A stretch of DNA of 64,000 nucleotides. It comes from JAMZMI01 sp047632435. Its GTDB lineage: Bacteria; Bacteroidota; Bacteroidia; Cytophagales; Cyclobacteriaceae. The notes below the pieces were generated by a model. That model saw only the letters and a program-made list of their open reading frames with translations. It did not search any database and was not told the DNA's origin. The stretch is taken from positions 95,928-159,927 of the forward strand of contig JBLICU010000002.1 in NCBI GenBank assembly GCA_047632435.1. Direction: 5' to 3'. The position numbers and the translations under genes were made by a program. This document shows positions 8,191 to 16,637 of the stretch, in pieces; positions within the stretch are counted from its first letter, which is position 1, and every line of letters starts with the position of its first letter.

Positions 8191-8631
8191 ATGAAAAATA
8201 TACTAGTATCGAGCATGGTCATAATATGCTTATTTTCAATGGCATGTGAGGATGAAGATATAAAGCTAAAATCAGATTATGGTAAGTTTGGATTAGTCAT
8301 AACCAATCGGTTTCAATGGCAAACCAGGCCATTAAAAATATTTGAGAGTGTATATAATCAGGAATTCAGATACTATGATAGTTATTTGGAAATCAAAGGT
8401 GTAAAGCACAAATATGTCGATTTGGATATCATTTGTGATAAAATAGATTCGCTAATCCCTGTAGGTAATGTGTTTTATAATGGTCTGATTCCGATTGATG
8501 CCAACTATAAAATTATGATTGTTGGAGAAATATTGAAAAATGGCAGGCATAACGATACCTTAATTATTGATGATATTAAAATTGGCAAGGATGAATGCTT
8601 TGTGAAACACATTGAATTAAATCCAGAATAA
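8191..8631 (+). CDS. unknown lipoprotein
   Basis: A 146-residue predicted lipoprotein with signal peptide and lipobox FSMAC (Cys19), then an acidic EDED stretch. The remainder is beta-rich with no motif I recognise (KYVDLDIICDKIDSLIP, ending KDECFVKHIELNPE). The ATG at 8191 is preferred over an in-frame ATG at 8146, since the latter would put 15 polar residues in front of a complete signal peptide and overlap the upstream gene. It forms a two-gene unit with the lipoprotein at 7584-8174. Function unknown. Confidence 0.65.
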   Translation: MKNILVSSMVIICLFSMACEDEDIKLKSDYGKFGLVITNRFQWQTRPLKIFESVYNQEFRYYDSYLEIKGVKHKYVDLDIICDKIDSLIPVGNVFYNGLIPIDANYKIMIVGEILKNGRHNDTLIIDDIKIGKDECFVKHIELNPE

Positions 8632-9136
8632 GATTCCGGTAATAAAGGCATAAAATGTAGCCAGTGTGTGTCTTTACTCTTGAGCAAGGATAGGTACTTG
8701 AAAGTGCTCTGCTGATATTGGAATACTCTCCAAGATCGATTCAAACATATTAGAGAGCATGTTTATTTGGAGATAGCAACAACAAAGGAGAGCGTCAGCA
8801 GGAACCCCACCAAACTAAAAGGAACACATCATGAGATTCCTGTATTCACGGAAATGGCGCTTAACCTAACGATATTGAATAGCAATCCATAATTTGCAAC
8901 CAAGTTGATTGTTATTGGCTGATTTCTTTGAGATTCTTCTTTTTCAAATGGTCTAGTGTTGCTAAATGTATCTCCGAAATCCGTACAATCTCATTGGCCA
9001 GTATGTTTTTTTGGTATTGACTCTCTCACTCCAACACCCAATGGCTAACCACAAATTGCCAATCCATCATTTTCGTTTTTTCTTGTTATTCAATCCATTA
9101 TTTTAGCCCCATGCATTTTTCAACATTTCATCGGCC
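8632..9136. other. gene-poor stretch, possible coding remnant
   Basis: About 500 bp without a supportable gene. One plus-strand frame is open for 58 codons without a start (8716-8892, ending EIPVFTEMALNLTILNSNP) and might be the tail of a decayed gene; I do not recognise it. No inverted repeats of note. Confidence 0.4.
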
Positions 9137-9919
9137 ATGACGCACTATGATATATTAGGTGTTTCCAACGAAGCATCCCATGCGGAAATACGAAGCAATT
9201 ACAGGAGTCTGGTGAAGCAATACCATCCTGACCTAAACCCATCTATTGAGGCGCGAGAGTTGATCGTCAAAATAACCGAGGCTTATGAGATTCTTTCTGA
9301 TCCATTCAAAAAGCAGGCTTATGATTGGCGATTGTTGGGACTGGTAATTCCTGAGATTCCTGTAGCACATGATGATAGAGAAATAAGAAGGCAGGAATAC
9401 ATTCGTAAGAAAAGAGTGGAGGAAGAGCAACATTGGCAGCACATCTTTCAGCTAAAAGTTAAATTTTATAAGATTCAGCGTTATTTCGCATTCTTGTTTT
9501 TGTTAGTTTCACTGGTATATACCTATGACTATTTCTTCACCAACATTGGTGGGCAATTTCCCATCAAATCTGTAGGTATAACTCGCTGGGGCACATGTAA
9601 GGTGAACATGGGATTCACGAGTTTTGAGACTGACGGGAATTTTTTTCAAGAGGTAAAAGAAAAAAACATAACACAAGTCAATGTGCATTATTCGTCCTTA
9701 TTTGGCTTACCTGTTGGTATCAGTGCTGATCAAACCGCTTATTTCCAAATGAGCGGAACCATGCATTCTTTCCACAATTTTTTCGCTTACCTACTTTTCA
9801 TTTTGGGAATGATACTGGCGATCAACCGGCAATACAGCGACTGGTCTCTTACGCTAGGTTTGGTGCCCTTTTTTATCACTTTATTTCTGGTGTTACTGAC
9901 CTATTCCAACACGTTGTAG
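9137..9919 (+). CDS. membrane-bound J-domain protein
   Basis: A 260-residue protein with an N-terminal J domain (residues 2-65) including the essential HPD at 30-32 (QYHPDLNP) and EAYEILSDPFKKQAYDW. J domains stimulate the ATPase of DnaK. No G/F region, zinc-finger or DnaJ C-terminal domain is present. After a charged linker (REIRRQEYIRKKRVEEEQHW) come a hydrophobic helix near 115-133, an extracytoplasmic stretch of about 75 residues and two more helices near 213-256, so the J domain is tethered to the inner membrane. The client is unknown. This layout differs from canonical DnaJ and from DjlA. Confidence 0.85.
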   Translation: MTHYDILGVSNEASHAEIRSNYRSLVKQYHPDLNPSIEARELIVKITEAYEILSDPFKKQAYDWRLLGLVIPEIPVAHDDREIRRQEYIRKKRVEEEQHWQHIFQLKVKFYKIQRYFAFLFLLVSLVYTYDYFFTNIGGQFPIKSVGITRWGTCKVNMGFTSFETDGNFFQEVKEKNITQVNVHYSSLFGLPVGISADQTAYFQMSGTMHSFHNFFAYLLFILGMILAINRQYSDWSLTLGLVPFFITLFLVLLTYSNTL

Positions 9920-10024
9920 TTGACTTGCCAAGATTGAGATAGATAGAAACAAAAAAGTCCCGGCCGTCACCTGGCCTTTATGCATAAACCAACCTTATCT
10001 AATGTTAATGTTATTGGAGTTATC

Positions 10025-10363
10025 TTAGTTTTCAGTTACTTGTAGCTCTTCTGATCGTTGTTCCGCCCATGGCTTCCTGTTTTTAGCTTCAGGACCTTTC
10101 AGATTTTGCGGTTTAGAAGTCATGTTGATTACGATGGCCTCTTCGCTTTTATTCTTTTTAGACCATACTTTGGCATTTTTTGCTTCGGGACCCTGTTTGA
10201 TCTCAACCGAATGAGTCAAATAGGTTTTCGAAGTTTTGCTATTGTCTTGCCAAGGCTTATAGTTTTTGGCCGCCGGACCTTTCAACTGTGTTCTACTCTG
10301 AGCTATAGAGGTGGTAGCCACAAAAAACGATAGGATCAAAAATGGGATGATTATCTTTTTCAT
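10025..10363 (-). CDS. small secreted protein with three GPxAKNxKxW repeats
   Basis: A 112-residue protein with a signal peptide (residues 1-22, ending SIAQ). The mature part carries three copies of one motif: GPAAKNYKPW (29-38), GPEAKNAKVW (58-67) and GPEAKNRKPW (90-99), separated by variable linkers of 19 and 22 residues rich in Ser, Lys and Thr. The mature protein is strongly basic, with no cysteines. I do not recognise a characterised domain. Spacing and conservation of Gly, Pro, Asn and Trp suggest a repeated ligand- or surface-binding motif. Probably monocistronic. Function unknown. Confidence 0.75.
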   Translation of the reverse strand: MKKIIIPFLILSFFVATTSIAQSRTQLKGPAAKNYKPWQDNSKTSKTYLTHSVEIKQGPEAKNAKVWSKKNKSEEAIVINMTSKPQNLKGPEAKNRKPWAEQRSEELQVTEN

Positions 10364-10504
10364 AATGTTGTTTATTTGATTCTGGTATACAAATAAACGA
10401 TTATGACCTGTGCTTGCCTCTCAGGAAAATATTGTAAAATTTAATCAGTAAAATAACCGATATTAGACCTCCGTATAAATACGGATGTTCTCAAGCTTCT
10501 CAAA

Positions 10505-11767
10505 TCAAGACAATTTTGGCGCTCTTTGCTGATAAAGACGCATGACCGAATTGGCAGTGAGCCCCTGATAAAGTACAGAACAAACGACTACTACGTATGT
10601 CAGGGTTACGATGATTTCCTTGCCTGCAAAATCCGTGAGTGAGAGTGATACGGCGACAGGAAGTCCTCCACGTAAAGCACCCCATGAAAGTACTGAGATG
10701 GTGCTATTGTCAAATGATTGTTTCATCGACAGCAAGCTGATCGGGATAAAAACACTTATCCAACGGGAAAAAAGAACGATGTTCACAGTGAAAAATCCTG
10801 CAGCAAAATAGTCTAAACGAAGCGGGATCACGAGCATTTCAAAACCAATCAATACAAAGAGCATCACAGCCATGCTTTCTTCCATGAGCCTCCAGAATTT
10901 AAATACATATACTCCGACAGCATCCTCCTCGCCTATCTGATGAGCACCATAATTGGCAATGAATAATCCTGAAACCATGGCCACAGCTTTGGAAGAGACA
11001 AAAATAAGATCTCCTAACCATGAGCCAGTCAGCACCAAAGCAAGGGTAACCAGTACTTCGATATGCGCATGTTCATTATCCACAAAGTGCAGGATTCGAT
11101 GACCAACCCATCCTACAATAAGACCAAGTATGATTCCTCCGCCAATATCCTTCACCAAAATCCATGTAATTTCCATTCCACCAATTTCCTCCATTGATTC
11201 CATTCTCTTGTGGATACCTACGATGGCAAGTGCTACCACTACTGCAAACCCGGCATTGAGCAATGATTCACCAGAGATTTTGGTTTCAAGCTTCTTTGAC
11301 AAATTGAAACGGCTGATAATTTTAGTAACTGCTATTGGGTCAGTTGAAGAAATCAATGCTCCAAAAACGAGGCAACCACTGTAATTCATGTAGATCCCCA
11401 TAAAGTCCAGAAGGTAAAAAACCAGCGTACCAATGGTGAACGTAGAAATAAGAACCCCAAAAATTGCCAATAGTATTACAGGTACCAGTTGATCACGAAG
11501 TTTTCGAAAATTCACATTCAGGGCACCCGCAAAAAGCATTACGCTTAGTACAAACTGGGATAAGATTTCGGCAAAATCATATTCTTTCACATGCGCTGCA
11601 AGGTGAAGTGACGGAAAGGCCGTTCCCACTAACAGCACGGTCAGCGAAAGGATAAGAGCCAGTATCATATGGCCTATGGATGAAGGCAATTTGAGAAAGA
11701 TAGAGTTTATGAAAATAAATAATCCTGAGAAGAAAATGAGTAGGGCGATGATATCAAATATGTGCAT
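10505..11767 (-). CDS. CPA1 family Na+(K+)/H+ antiporter
   Basis: A 420-residue inner-membrane protein with about 12 transmembrane helices and the cation:proton antiporter 1 fold. Diagnostic parts are FGALISSTDPIAV, with the TDP motif of the unwound helix, SGESLLNAGFAVVVALAIV, in the place of the family's GESLxND motif with Asp replaced by Ala-Gly-Phe, and SWGALRGGLPVAVSLSL near the C-terminus. No cytosolic TrkA domain is attached. It exchanges Na+ or K+ for protons, serving pH and salt homeostasis, useful in a marine setting. It is followed on the same strand by nothing close; the upstream neighbour is a two-component system at 12.5-14.2 kb. Confidence 0.9.
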   Translation of the reverse strand: MHIFDIIALLIFFSGLFIFINSIFLKLPSSIGHMILALILSLTVLLVGTAFPSLHLAAHVKEYDFAEILSQFVLSVMLFAGALNVNFRKLRDQLVPVILLAIFGVLISTFTIGTLVFYLLDFMGIYMNYSGCLVFGALISSTDPIAVTKIISRFNLSKKLETKISGESLLNAGFAVVVALAIVGIHKRMESMEEIGGMEITWILVKDIGGGIILGLIVGWVGHRILHFVDNEHAHIEVLVTLALVLTGSWLGDLIFVSSKAVAMVSGLFIANYGAHQIGEEDAVGVYVFKFWRLMEESMAVMLFVLIGFEMLVIPLRLDYFAAGFFTVNIVLFSRWISVFIPISLLSMKQSFDNSTISVLSWGALRGGLPVAVSLSLTDFAGKEIIVTLTYVVVVCSVLYQGLTANSVMRLYQQRAPKLS

Positions 11768-11861
11768 GGGTTAAGCAATTTTGGTTTTTCGCAAATTAGA
11801 AATAAGCTGAACATTTTACAATAGTAATAATCCTGTAGGTGGATTAGGGGTTTATACGTAT

Positions 11862-12488
11862 CTAGATCAGCTTCATGTGTGCTGCTTTTTTGATCAATTC
11901 AGCACTGTTTTGCACGTTCAGCTTTTTCATCATATTCACCCGATGGGTCTCTACTGTACGTGCGCTTACAAAAAGCTCCTCAGCTATTTCCTTTGTTGTT
12001 TTACCCTGCGAGACCAACTGAAGCACCTCCAGTTCTCTTTCTGAGAGTTTTTTCTGTGGCTCTTCCATGGCCATGTTTCCAATCATCAATTGAGAGATTT
12101 CGCTATTGAAGTGTTTACGCCCACTCGCTACTTCTCTAATTGCCGCCAGCAATTCCTGTTCATCTGCATTTTTGATCAGGTAGCCAAAGGCACCATTTCT
12201 AACTGCCTTCACTACATACTGTCCTTCGGCATGCATAGTGAGCACGATAAATTTAACATCAGAATATTTGCTTTTCGCCTGCTTGATGAGCTCAAGTCCA
12301 TTGGTCTCAGGCATGGTAATGTCTATCAAAACTACATGGGGAAGTTTCTGATCCAAAATCTCAAACAATTCCTTTCCATTGGCCGCTTCGCCGATGACCT
12401 CCAAGGTGTTGTCTTTGTTCAGAAGAGAAATAATTCCTTCCCGAAATAGCTGATGATCATCTGCAACGATTATTCTAATTCTGCTCAT
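11862..12488 (-). CDS. NarL/LuxR-type response regulator
   Basis: A 208-residue response regulator. The receiver domain (1-120) has the acidic pair Asp10-Asp11, phospho-acceptor Asp56 (VLIDITMPE) and a Lys in YLIKNADE. The C-terminal domain (about 142-208) is a LuxR helix-turn-helix: LSERELEVLQLVSQGKTTKEIAEEL followed by SARTVETHRVNMMKKLNV. The gene overlaps the upstream sensor kinase gene by 4 bp, so the two are translationally coupled and almost certainly cognate partners. Targets are unknown; the adjacent antiporter and the AI-2E protein are candidates only by proximity. Confidence 0.95.
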   Translation of the reverse strand: MSRIRIIVADDHQLFREGIISLLNKDNTLEVIGEAANGKELFEILDQKLPHVVLIDITMPETNGLELIKQAKSKYSDVKFIVLTMHAEGQYVVKAVRNGAFGYLIKNADEQELLAAIREVASGRKHFNSEISQLMIGNMAMEEPQKKLSERELEVLQLVSQGKTTKEIAEELFVSARTVETHRVNMMKKLNVQNSAELIKKAAHMKLI

Positions 12489-14209
12489 TTGATTGGGATT
12501 TCTACTTCTATTCTTGTGCCTTTTTCACTGCTGGATATATCAAATGTGCCATTCACAATTTTGACGCGTTCTTTCATATTACGTACTCCATTACCCAAGT
12601 GATGCTCATTTACGTCGAACCCTACCCCATCATCAGAAATAAACAGACCGATATGATTTTCGAATTCTGTAAGGGAAATTTTTAATATTTGGGCTGATGC
12701 ATGTTTAAGTGCATTGTTAATTGCCTCTTGCGCAATTCTGTATAATGCAATGTTAATGGAGTCATCCAGGTTTGAGCTACTTGACATGTCATTTTTGTAT
12801 TTGATGTCAATAGGAATGTTTGATTTGATCTGCGCTACCAGATTGCCAATGGCCTCCCCGGCACCAAAATCGGTAAGTACACTTGGCATCAGATTGTTTG
12901 ACATGCGTCGTACCTCGCTGATGGTTTCATCCAGTCTTTCAAGCAATGTATGCCGGGTTTCCGGAGCTAATTGTGCCGCTTGAATATCAAAACGCAGGGT
13001 AGTAAGCAAAGGGCCCAGACCATCGTGCATTTCACGAGAAAGCCGGATTCTCTCCTTCTCTTCACCATTAAGAATGGATCGTTGATTTTCGGTAATTAAC
13101 CTTTCCTCATTGGTCTTGTATTCCTTAAGCTGCGCCTTCATTTTCATAAGCGCTACACCCAGTTTATCGGTTTCACTTAATAATTTATATTCTGCATCAA
13201 AATCACCGGAACCTATTTTCCCCGCAAATATAATCATCCCCTTAAGAGCTGCCACCAGCTTATTCAGCGCTTCGAACATGCGACCGATTTCATCTGCACG
13301 AATGCCTGTAGTCGCTAAACCTTCCAACTCTCCTTGCGACATGGCTATCAATTTTTTTTCCATATCAAGCACTGGACTTACAAAAGTGCTGGCAAGTAGG
13401 TAAGACACTACAAAAATGAATGCGGTGATTATGCTCAAAATAAAAATCAAGTTCGTGCGCAGTTGTTCCAATGGGAAAAGTGCCTCTTGGTGGTCCATTT
13501 CTGTAAGAATAACCCAATCCATACCGTAGAAGCTCATCAATCCGTATGAACTGAAAACTTCCATATTTCTATAATCAGGAAAAATACCTTCTCCATTTTT
13601 GCCTTGAAGTGCGTTGATCACACCTTCACTTTTAACCTGAATCACCCAGGGAATACCATCAAAAAATCGAGACTTAGTACGCATCAAAAAATCTTCTCCT
13701 ACCAGATATGATTCACCGGTTTGACCCAATCCTGTGCGCTGAAGCAGGATTTCCTGTATTTCGGGAACCTCCACTATACCAACATATACCTTCGTACCCA
13801 CTTTTTCCAAAATACCTACGGTAATACGTCTGTGTTCATTGAAAATAGTCAAATCAACCATTTTAATACCTTGCATAATACCAAAATCAATGTTCGGAAT
13901 CTTAAATTTGTCGATCCGCTCTGGAACCTGATCATAAGCTCCAAAATGAATAAAATAGGACGAATCTGCGGCCATCCCTCCGATCTCTTTTTTGACCATT
14001 TCTTCAAAATCTATGACTCGATCATGAATCTCACTATCGATCTTCAATATTTTTAATTGTTTGACAGAAGCCAATTGCAGCAATACACGCTCTTTTAATG
14101 CATTATCAAACTGCATAATAAACAGCGCCGATAAAATGGAAATCACACCCAGGGAAAGCGTGATCATAATCAGGGCTAGCTTATTTCCTATGTTGAGACG
14201 TATTTGCAT
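12485..14209 (-). CDS. membrane sensor histidine kinase (HisKA_3, NarX-like)
   Basis: A 574-residue sensor kinase, partner of the NarL-type regulator with which it overlaps by 4 bp. Order of parts: transmembrane helix (about 10-32), a periplasmic Cache-like sensor of about 215 residues (with GYxxVG-like TGESYLVGEDFLMRT), a second helix (about 250-272), HAMP domain, coiled coil, then HisKA_3 dimerisation domain with the phospho-acceptor His in RLSREMHDGLGPLL, and an HATPase domain with DDGVGFD and GNGVRNMKERV. The TGESYLVG stretch is usual for Cache domains that bind small molecules. The signal is unknown. Confidence 0.93.
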   Translation of the reverse strand: MQIRLNIGNKLALIMITLSLGVISILSALFIMQFDNALKERVLLQLASVKQLKILKIDSEIHDRVIDFEEMVKKEIGGMAADSSYFIHFGAYDQVPERIDKFKIPNIDFGIMQGIKMVDLTIFNEHRRITVGILEKVGTKVYVGIVEVPEIQEILLQRTGLGQTGESYLVGEDFLMRTKSRFFDGIPWVIQVKSEGVINALQGKNGEGIFPDYRNMEVFSSYGLMSFYGMDWVILTEMDHQEALFPLEQLRTNLIFILSIITAFIFVVSYLLASTFVSPVLDMEKKLIAMSQGELEGLATTGIRADEIGRMFEALNKLVAALKGMIIFAGKIGSGDFDAEYKLLSETDKLGVALMKMKAQLKEYKTNEERLITENQRSILNGEEKERIRLSREMHDGLGPLLTTLRFDIQAAQLAPETRHTLLERLDETISEVRRMSNNLMPSVLTDFGAGEAIGNLVAQIKSNIPIDIKYKNDMSSSSNLDDSINIALYRIAQEAINNALKHASAQILKISLTEFENHIGLFISDDGVGFDVNEHHLGNGVRNMKERVKIVNGTFDISSSEKGTRIEVEIPIK

Positions 14210-14350
14210 TTAAATCATGAATCCGTATTCGGGTGAAAATTAACTTTTTTAATTGAACAGGGAATACGAAAGATATAATCTGATTCGGCAAAGAATGATT
14301 TAAGTCAAACTAAATCTATATTTTTATATTTAATCACTAAACTTTAACCA

Positions 14351-15445
14351 ATGTCATCTACACTTTCTAATAAAGGAGTCTCGAATCTGGGATTAAGAAA
14401 AACCACCTATATCCTGGTTTCGCTCGTTGCAATGGTCACTATGCTTCACTATAGTCAGGAGTATGTAATCCCTTTCATATTTGCCCTGATTATCTGGTTT
14501 ATCATCCATGAACTGCGGGAAAACCTGCAAATGGTTCCTTATATCCGGGATCACTGGCCGCTTTGGGTGCAGAGTACCATTGCCTTTGCTGTGATCAATA
14601 TTGTGGTTCTTGTAGTGGTAGAAATGCTTCTGGCTAGCATGTCCGCTCTCACGGAATCTGTAGATATATATGAAACCAATTTTAATACTTCAATGACTAA
14701 GGTAAATGACCTGTTTGGAATGGACGTGATGGCCCAACTGGTAGATTATGTCAATAATATGGATGTGAGTGCGCTGATTGCGAGTACACTTGATTTCGCC
14801 ACTGTTTTGCTCGGCGATTTCTTTTTGATTCTAATTTATATCGTTTTTTTACTGGTAGAAGAGAGTGTTTTTGACCTTAAACTCAATGCAATTTATCCAA
14901 GCAGATCTAAGCAAAATAAAAACAAGAAATTGTTCCAAAAGATGGACAAAAACATCAGTAGATACCTTTCCCTAAAAACCCTAGTAAGTTTGGTTACTGG
15001 TGGTTTGAGCTACTTTGCTTTACTCATTTTGGGGATTGATGCACCCATATTTTGGGCTATATTAATTTTTGTATTGAATTATATCCCTACCGTGGGATCA
15101 CTTATAGCTACTTTATTTCCTGCCTTCTTCGCCATATTGCAATTCGGTGAGCTGGCACCATTTCTTTATGTACTTGTTACCGTTGGCACCATCCAGGTAA
15201 TCGTTGGCAACATAGTAGAGCCAAAAATCATGGGAAACAGTCTCAACATGAGCTCATTGGTAGTCATTCTTTCCTTGACTATTTGGGGTGCCATTTGGGG
15301 TGTGATGGGGATGATCCTGAGTGTGCCTATTACGGTGATGATCATCATCGTGTGTGAGGAAATCCCAAGTCTTAGATTCATAGCTATTGCCCTTTCGGAA
15401 AAAGGCGAAATAAAAATGCTGGATGATGTGGAAGACGAGGACTAG
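14351..15445 (+). CDS. AI-2E family transporter (PerM-like)
   Basis: A 364-residue inner-membrane protein with seven to eight helices, belonging to the AI-2E transporter family. Signatures are the N-terminal pair of helices, DFATVLLGDFFLILIYIVFLLVEE in the middle, and the family hallmark FVLNYIPTVGSLIATLFP followed by GNIVEPKIMGNSLNMSSLVV. The name derives from E. coli TqsA, an exporter of autoinducer-2; other members are sodium-proton antiporters or of unknown role, so quorum-sensing function should not be assumed. Divergent from the sensor kinase gene. The C-terminus is acidic (DDVEDED). Confidence 0.9.
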   Translation: MSSTLSNKGVSNLGLRKTTYILVSLVAMVTMLHYSQEYVIPFIFALIIWFIIHELRENLQMVPYIRDHWPLWVQSTIAFAVINIVVLVVVEMLLASMSALTESVDIYETNFNTSMTKVNDLFGMDVMAQLVDYVNNMDVSALIASTLDFATVLLGDFFLILIYIVFLLVEESVFDLKLNAIYPSRSKQNKNKKLFQKMDKNISRYLSLKTLVSLVTGGLSYFALLILGIDAPIFWAILIFVLNYIPTVGSLIATLFPAFFAILQFGELAPFLYVLVTVGTIQVIVGNIVEPKIMGNSLNMSSLVVILSLTIWGAIWGVMGMILSVPITVMIIIVCEEIPSLRFIAIALSEKGEIKMLDDVEDED

Positions 15446-15605
15446 TTGGGAATTAGGTACTTAGTACAGGGTACAGTGAATTGTGTACAGAGTATTTGGG
15501 ATTTGTAAAAATATTACTGATTACTGTCGTACTTGGTTTTTGGAAAAAATAACTGAGTAACTCAATAACCAAATAACTCATCAACTATTCACCCAATAAG
15601 AATAG
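15446..15605. repeat. degenerate intergenic repeat, copy 2
   Basis: About 160 bp made mostly of short, imperfectly repeated words related to GTACxxAGTA and AATAACTxAGTAACTCA. GGTACTTAGTA (15456-15466) and GTATTTGGG (15492-15500) are shared with 5372-5389 in opposite orientation. No gene. Confidence 0.5.
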
Positions 15606-15612
15606 CCTTGGA

Positions 15613-15927
15613 TTAAACGATGCTGGTTTTTCGATCTACTTTCATCCAAGAACCACCATTGGCACACTCAATGCCATTTCTTTTTGCAATGCTTGTGGCC
15701 TGACCGCTCCTCATGCCCGATGCACAACAAAACACGATTGGCTTATTCATTTTCTTGATTTTGGAAATATTTGATTCGATGGTTTGCAGTGGGATATTGA
15801 CTGATCCTTTGACATGACCACCCTTGAATTCTCCTGCAGTTCTTACATCAATGATCGCTGCGCCATTGTCAAGAAGCTCCTGCACACTGTCTTTGCCCCC
15901 TCCGAATAGATTACTAAAAAATCCCAT
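15613..15927 (-). CDS. single-domain rhodanese-like sulfurtransferase
   Basis: A 104-residue rhodanese-like protein. The active-site loop is Cys68-Ala-Ser-Gly-Met-Arg-Ser, the six-residue loop typical of sulfurtransferases, preceded by PIVFCCASG; the CDC25-like seven-residue loop is absent. IIDVRTAGEFKGGHVKGSVNIPL is the classic N-terminal signature. Single-domain rhodaneses move persulfide sulfur. I place the start at 15927 (MGFFSNLFGGG) rather than upstream, because the stretch above it contains two palindromic operator-like sites and would encode an unrelated peptide. No membrane segment. The operator layout suggests regulation, perhaps by sulfur or redox state (inference). Confidence 0.9.
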   Translation of the reverse strand: MGFFSNLFGGGKDSVQELLDNGAAIIDVRTAGEFKGGHVKGSVNIPLQTIESNISKIKKMNKPIVFCCASGMRSGQATSIAKRNGIECANGGSWMKVDRKTSIV

Positions 15928-15942
15928 GTTTTCTTTTTTACA

Positions 15943-15956
15943 AATGTGATCACATT
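15943..15956. promoter_or_regulatory. perfect palindrome upstream of rhodanese, site 1
   Basis: AATGTGATCACATT is a perfect 14-bp palindrome, 16 bp upstream of the rhodanese start codon. Its TGTGA/TCACA half-sites resemble those of CRP/FNR-type regulators but without the usual 6-bp spacer. Likely a repressor or activator site; the protein is unknown. Confidence 0.6.
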
Positions 15957-15967
15957 CCATGGGAATG

Positions 15968-15987
15968 ATTGTAACACATGTTACAAT
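15968..15987. promoter_or_regulatory. GTAACA-NN-TGTTAC palindrome upstream of rhodanese, site 2
   Basis: ATTGTAAC (15968-15975) and GTTACAAT (15980-15987) flank ACAT; the core 15971-15984 reads GTAACA-CA-TGTTAC. The same core with a different central dinucleotide stands upstream of the RND operon at 37250-37263. The centre lies 28 bp from the centre of site 1. Confidence 0.6.
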
Positions 15988-15997
15988 ACCAGCCAAT

Positions 15998-16040
15998 AAA
16001 AAACCTCACCCAAAAGTCCAAGGACTTTATGAATGAGGTC
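15998..16040 (-). terminator. intrinsic terminator of FKBP gene
   Basis: On the minus strand ACCTCA and TGAGGT (16034-16039 and 16003-16008) enclose a second stem, AAAGTCC with GGACTTT, and a T run follows (plus-strand A run 15998-16003). It lies just downstream of the FKBP stop codon. Confidence 0.85.
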
Positions 16041-16061
16041 TAATTATAAAAAATGTAATTC

Positions 16062-16490
16062 TTATCCGATCTCAACCAATTCGATCTCAAAAACAAGATC
16101 CTGTCCAGCTAGTGGATGATTGGCATCAATGGTAATACTTTCGTCGTTCACATGTTTCACCATCACATGTGTCTGCTGACCTTCGTGATTGGTAGCAACG
16201 AGTGTCTGGCCAGCCTCGGGATTCATGTCTGCCGGTAGCTCCGCTTTTGGCACTTCCTGAATCAATTGATCATTTTTTTCACCATAGGCCTCAGCACATG
16301 GAATGGTCACTGTTTTCTTTTCGTTGATTCCCATGCCATTCACGGCCTCATCAAAACCTTTGATCATCTGACCTGCTCCTACAGTAAATTGTAATGGATC
16401 TCTTTCGAGCGAAGAATCGAAGATTTCTCCTGACAACAATGTACCTGTGTAATGAACCTTGACACTGTCGTTTGTCTTGGCTGTACTCAT
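16062..16490 (-). CDS. FKBP-type peptidyl-prolyl isomerase, SlyD-like
   Basis: A 142-residue peptidyl-prolyl cis-trans isomerase of the SlyD/FKBP subtype. It opens with the FKBP strand VKVHYTGTLLSGEIFDSS, then GAGQMIKGFDEAVNGMGINEKK, a roughly 50-residue insert-in-flap chaperone domain (about 70-120), and returns to the FKBP fold with NHPLAGQDLVFEIELVEI. The His-rich metal-binding tail of E. coli SlyD is absent. It acts in cytosolic protein folding. Monocistronic, with its own terminator. Confidence 0.93.
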   Translation of the reverse strand: MSTAKTNDSVKVHYTGTLLSGEIFDSSLERDPLQFTVGAGQMIKGFDEAVNGMGINEKKTVTIPCAEAYGEKNDQLIQEVPKAELPADMNPEAGQTLVATNHEGQQTHVMVKHVNDESITIDANHPLAGQDLVFEIELVEIG

Positions 16491-16637
16491 AATTTCTATT
16501 TTTTTGGTTTTAAAAATGGTGGGGAAATGGACTTAATGAATGTAAGCAATAACCAGCACCTGGACTTATGCCCTTAAATTGAAGCACAAAGGTAATAATT
16601 CATTTGAGAGAGGGGAAGTAAACATGTGATCGATTTA

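Noticed and set aside
8716..8892. 58-codon open stretch on the plus strand
   Set aside because: No start codon and no family recognised; kept only as a possible remnant.
15928..15996. N-terminal extension of the rhodanese
   Set aside because: The stretch contains two palindromic operator-like sites, and the family starts at MGFFSN.
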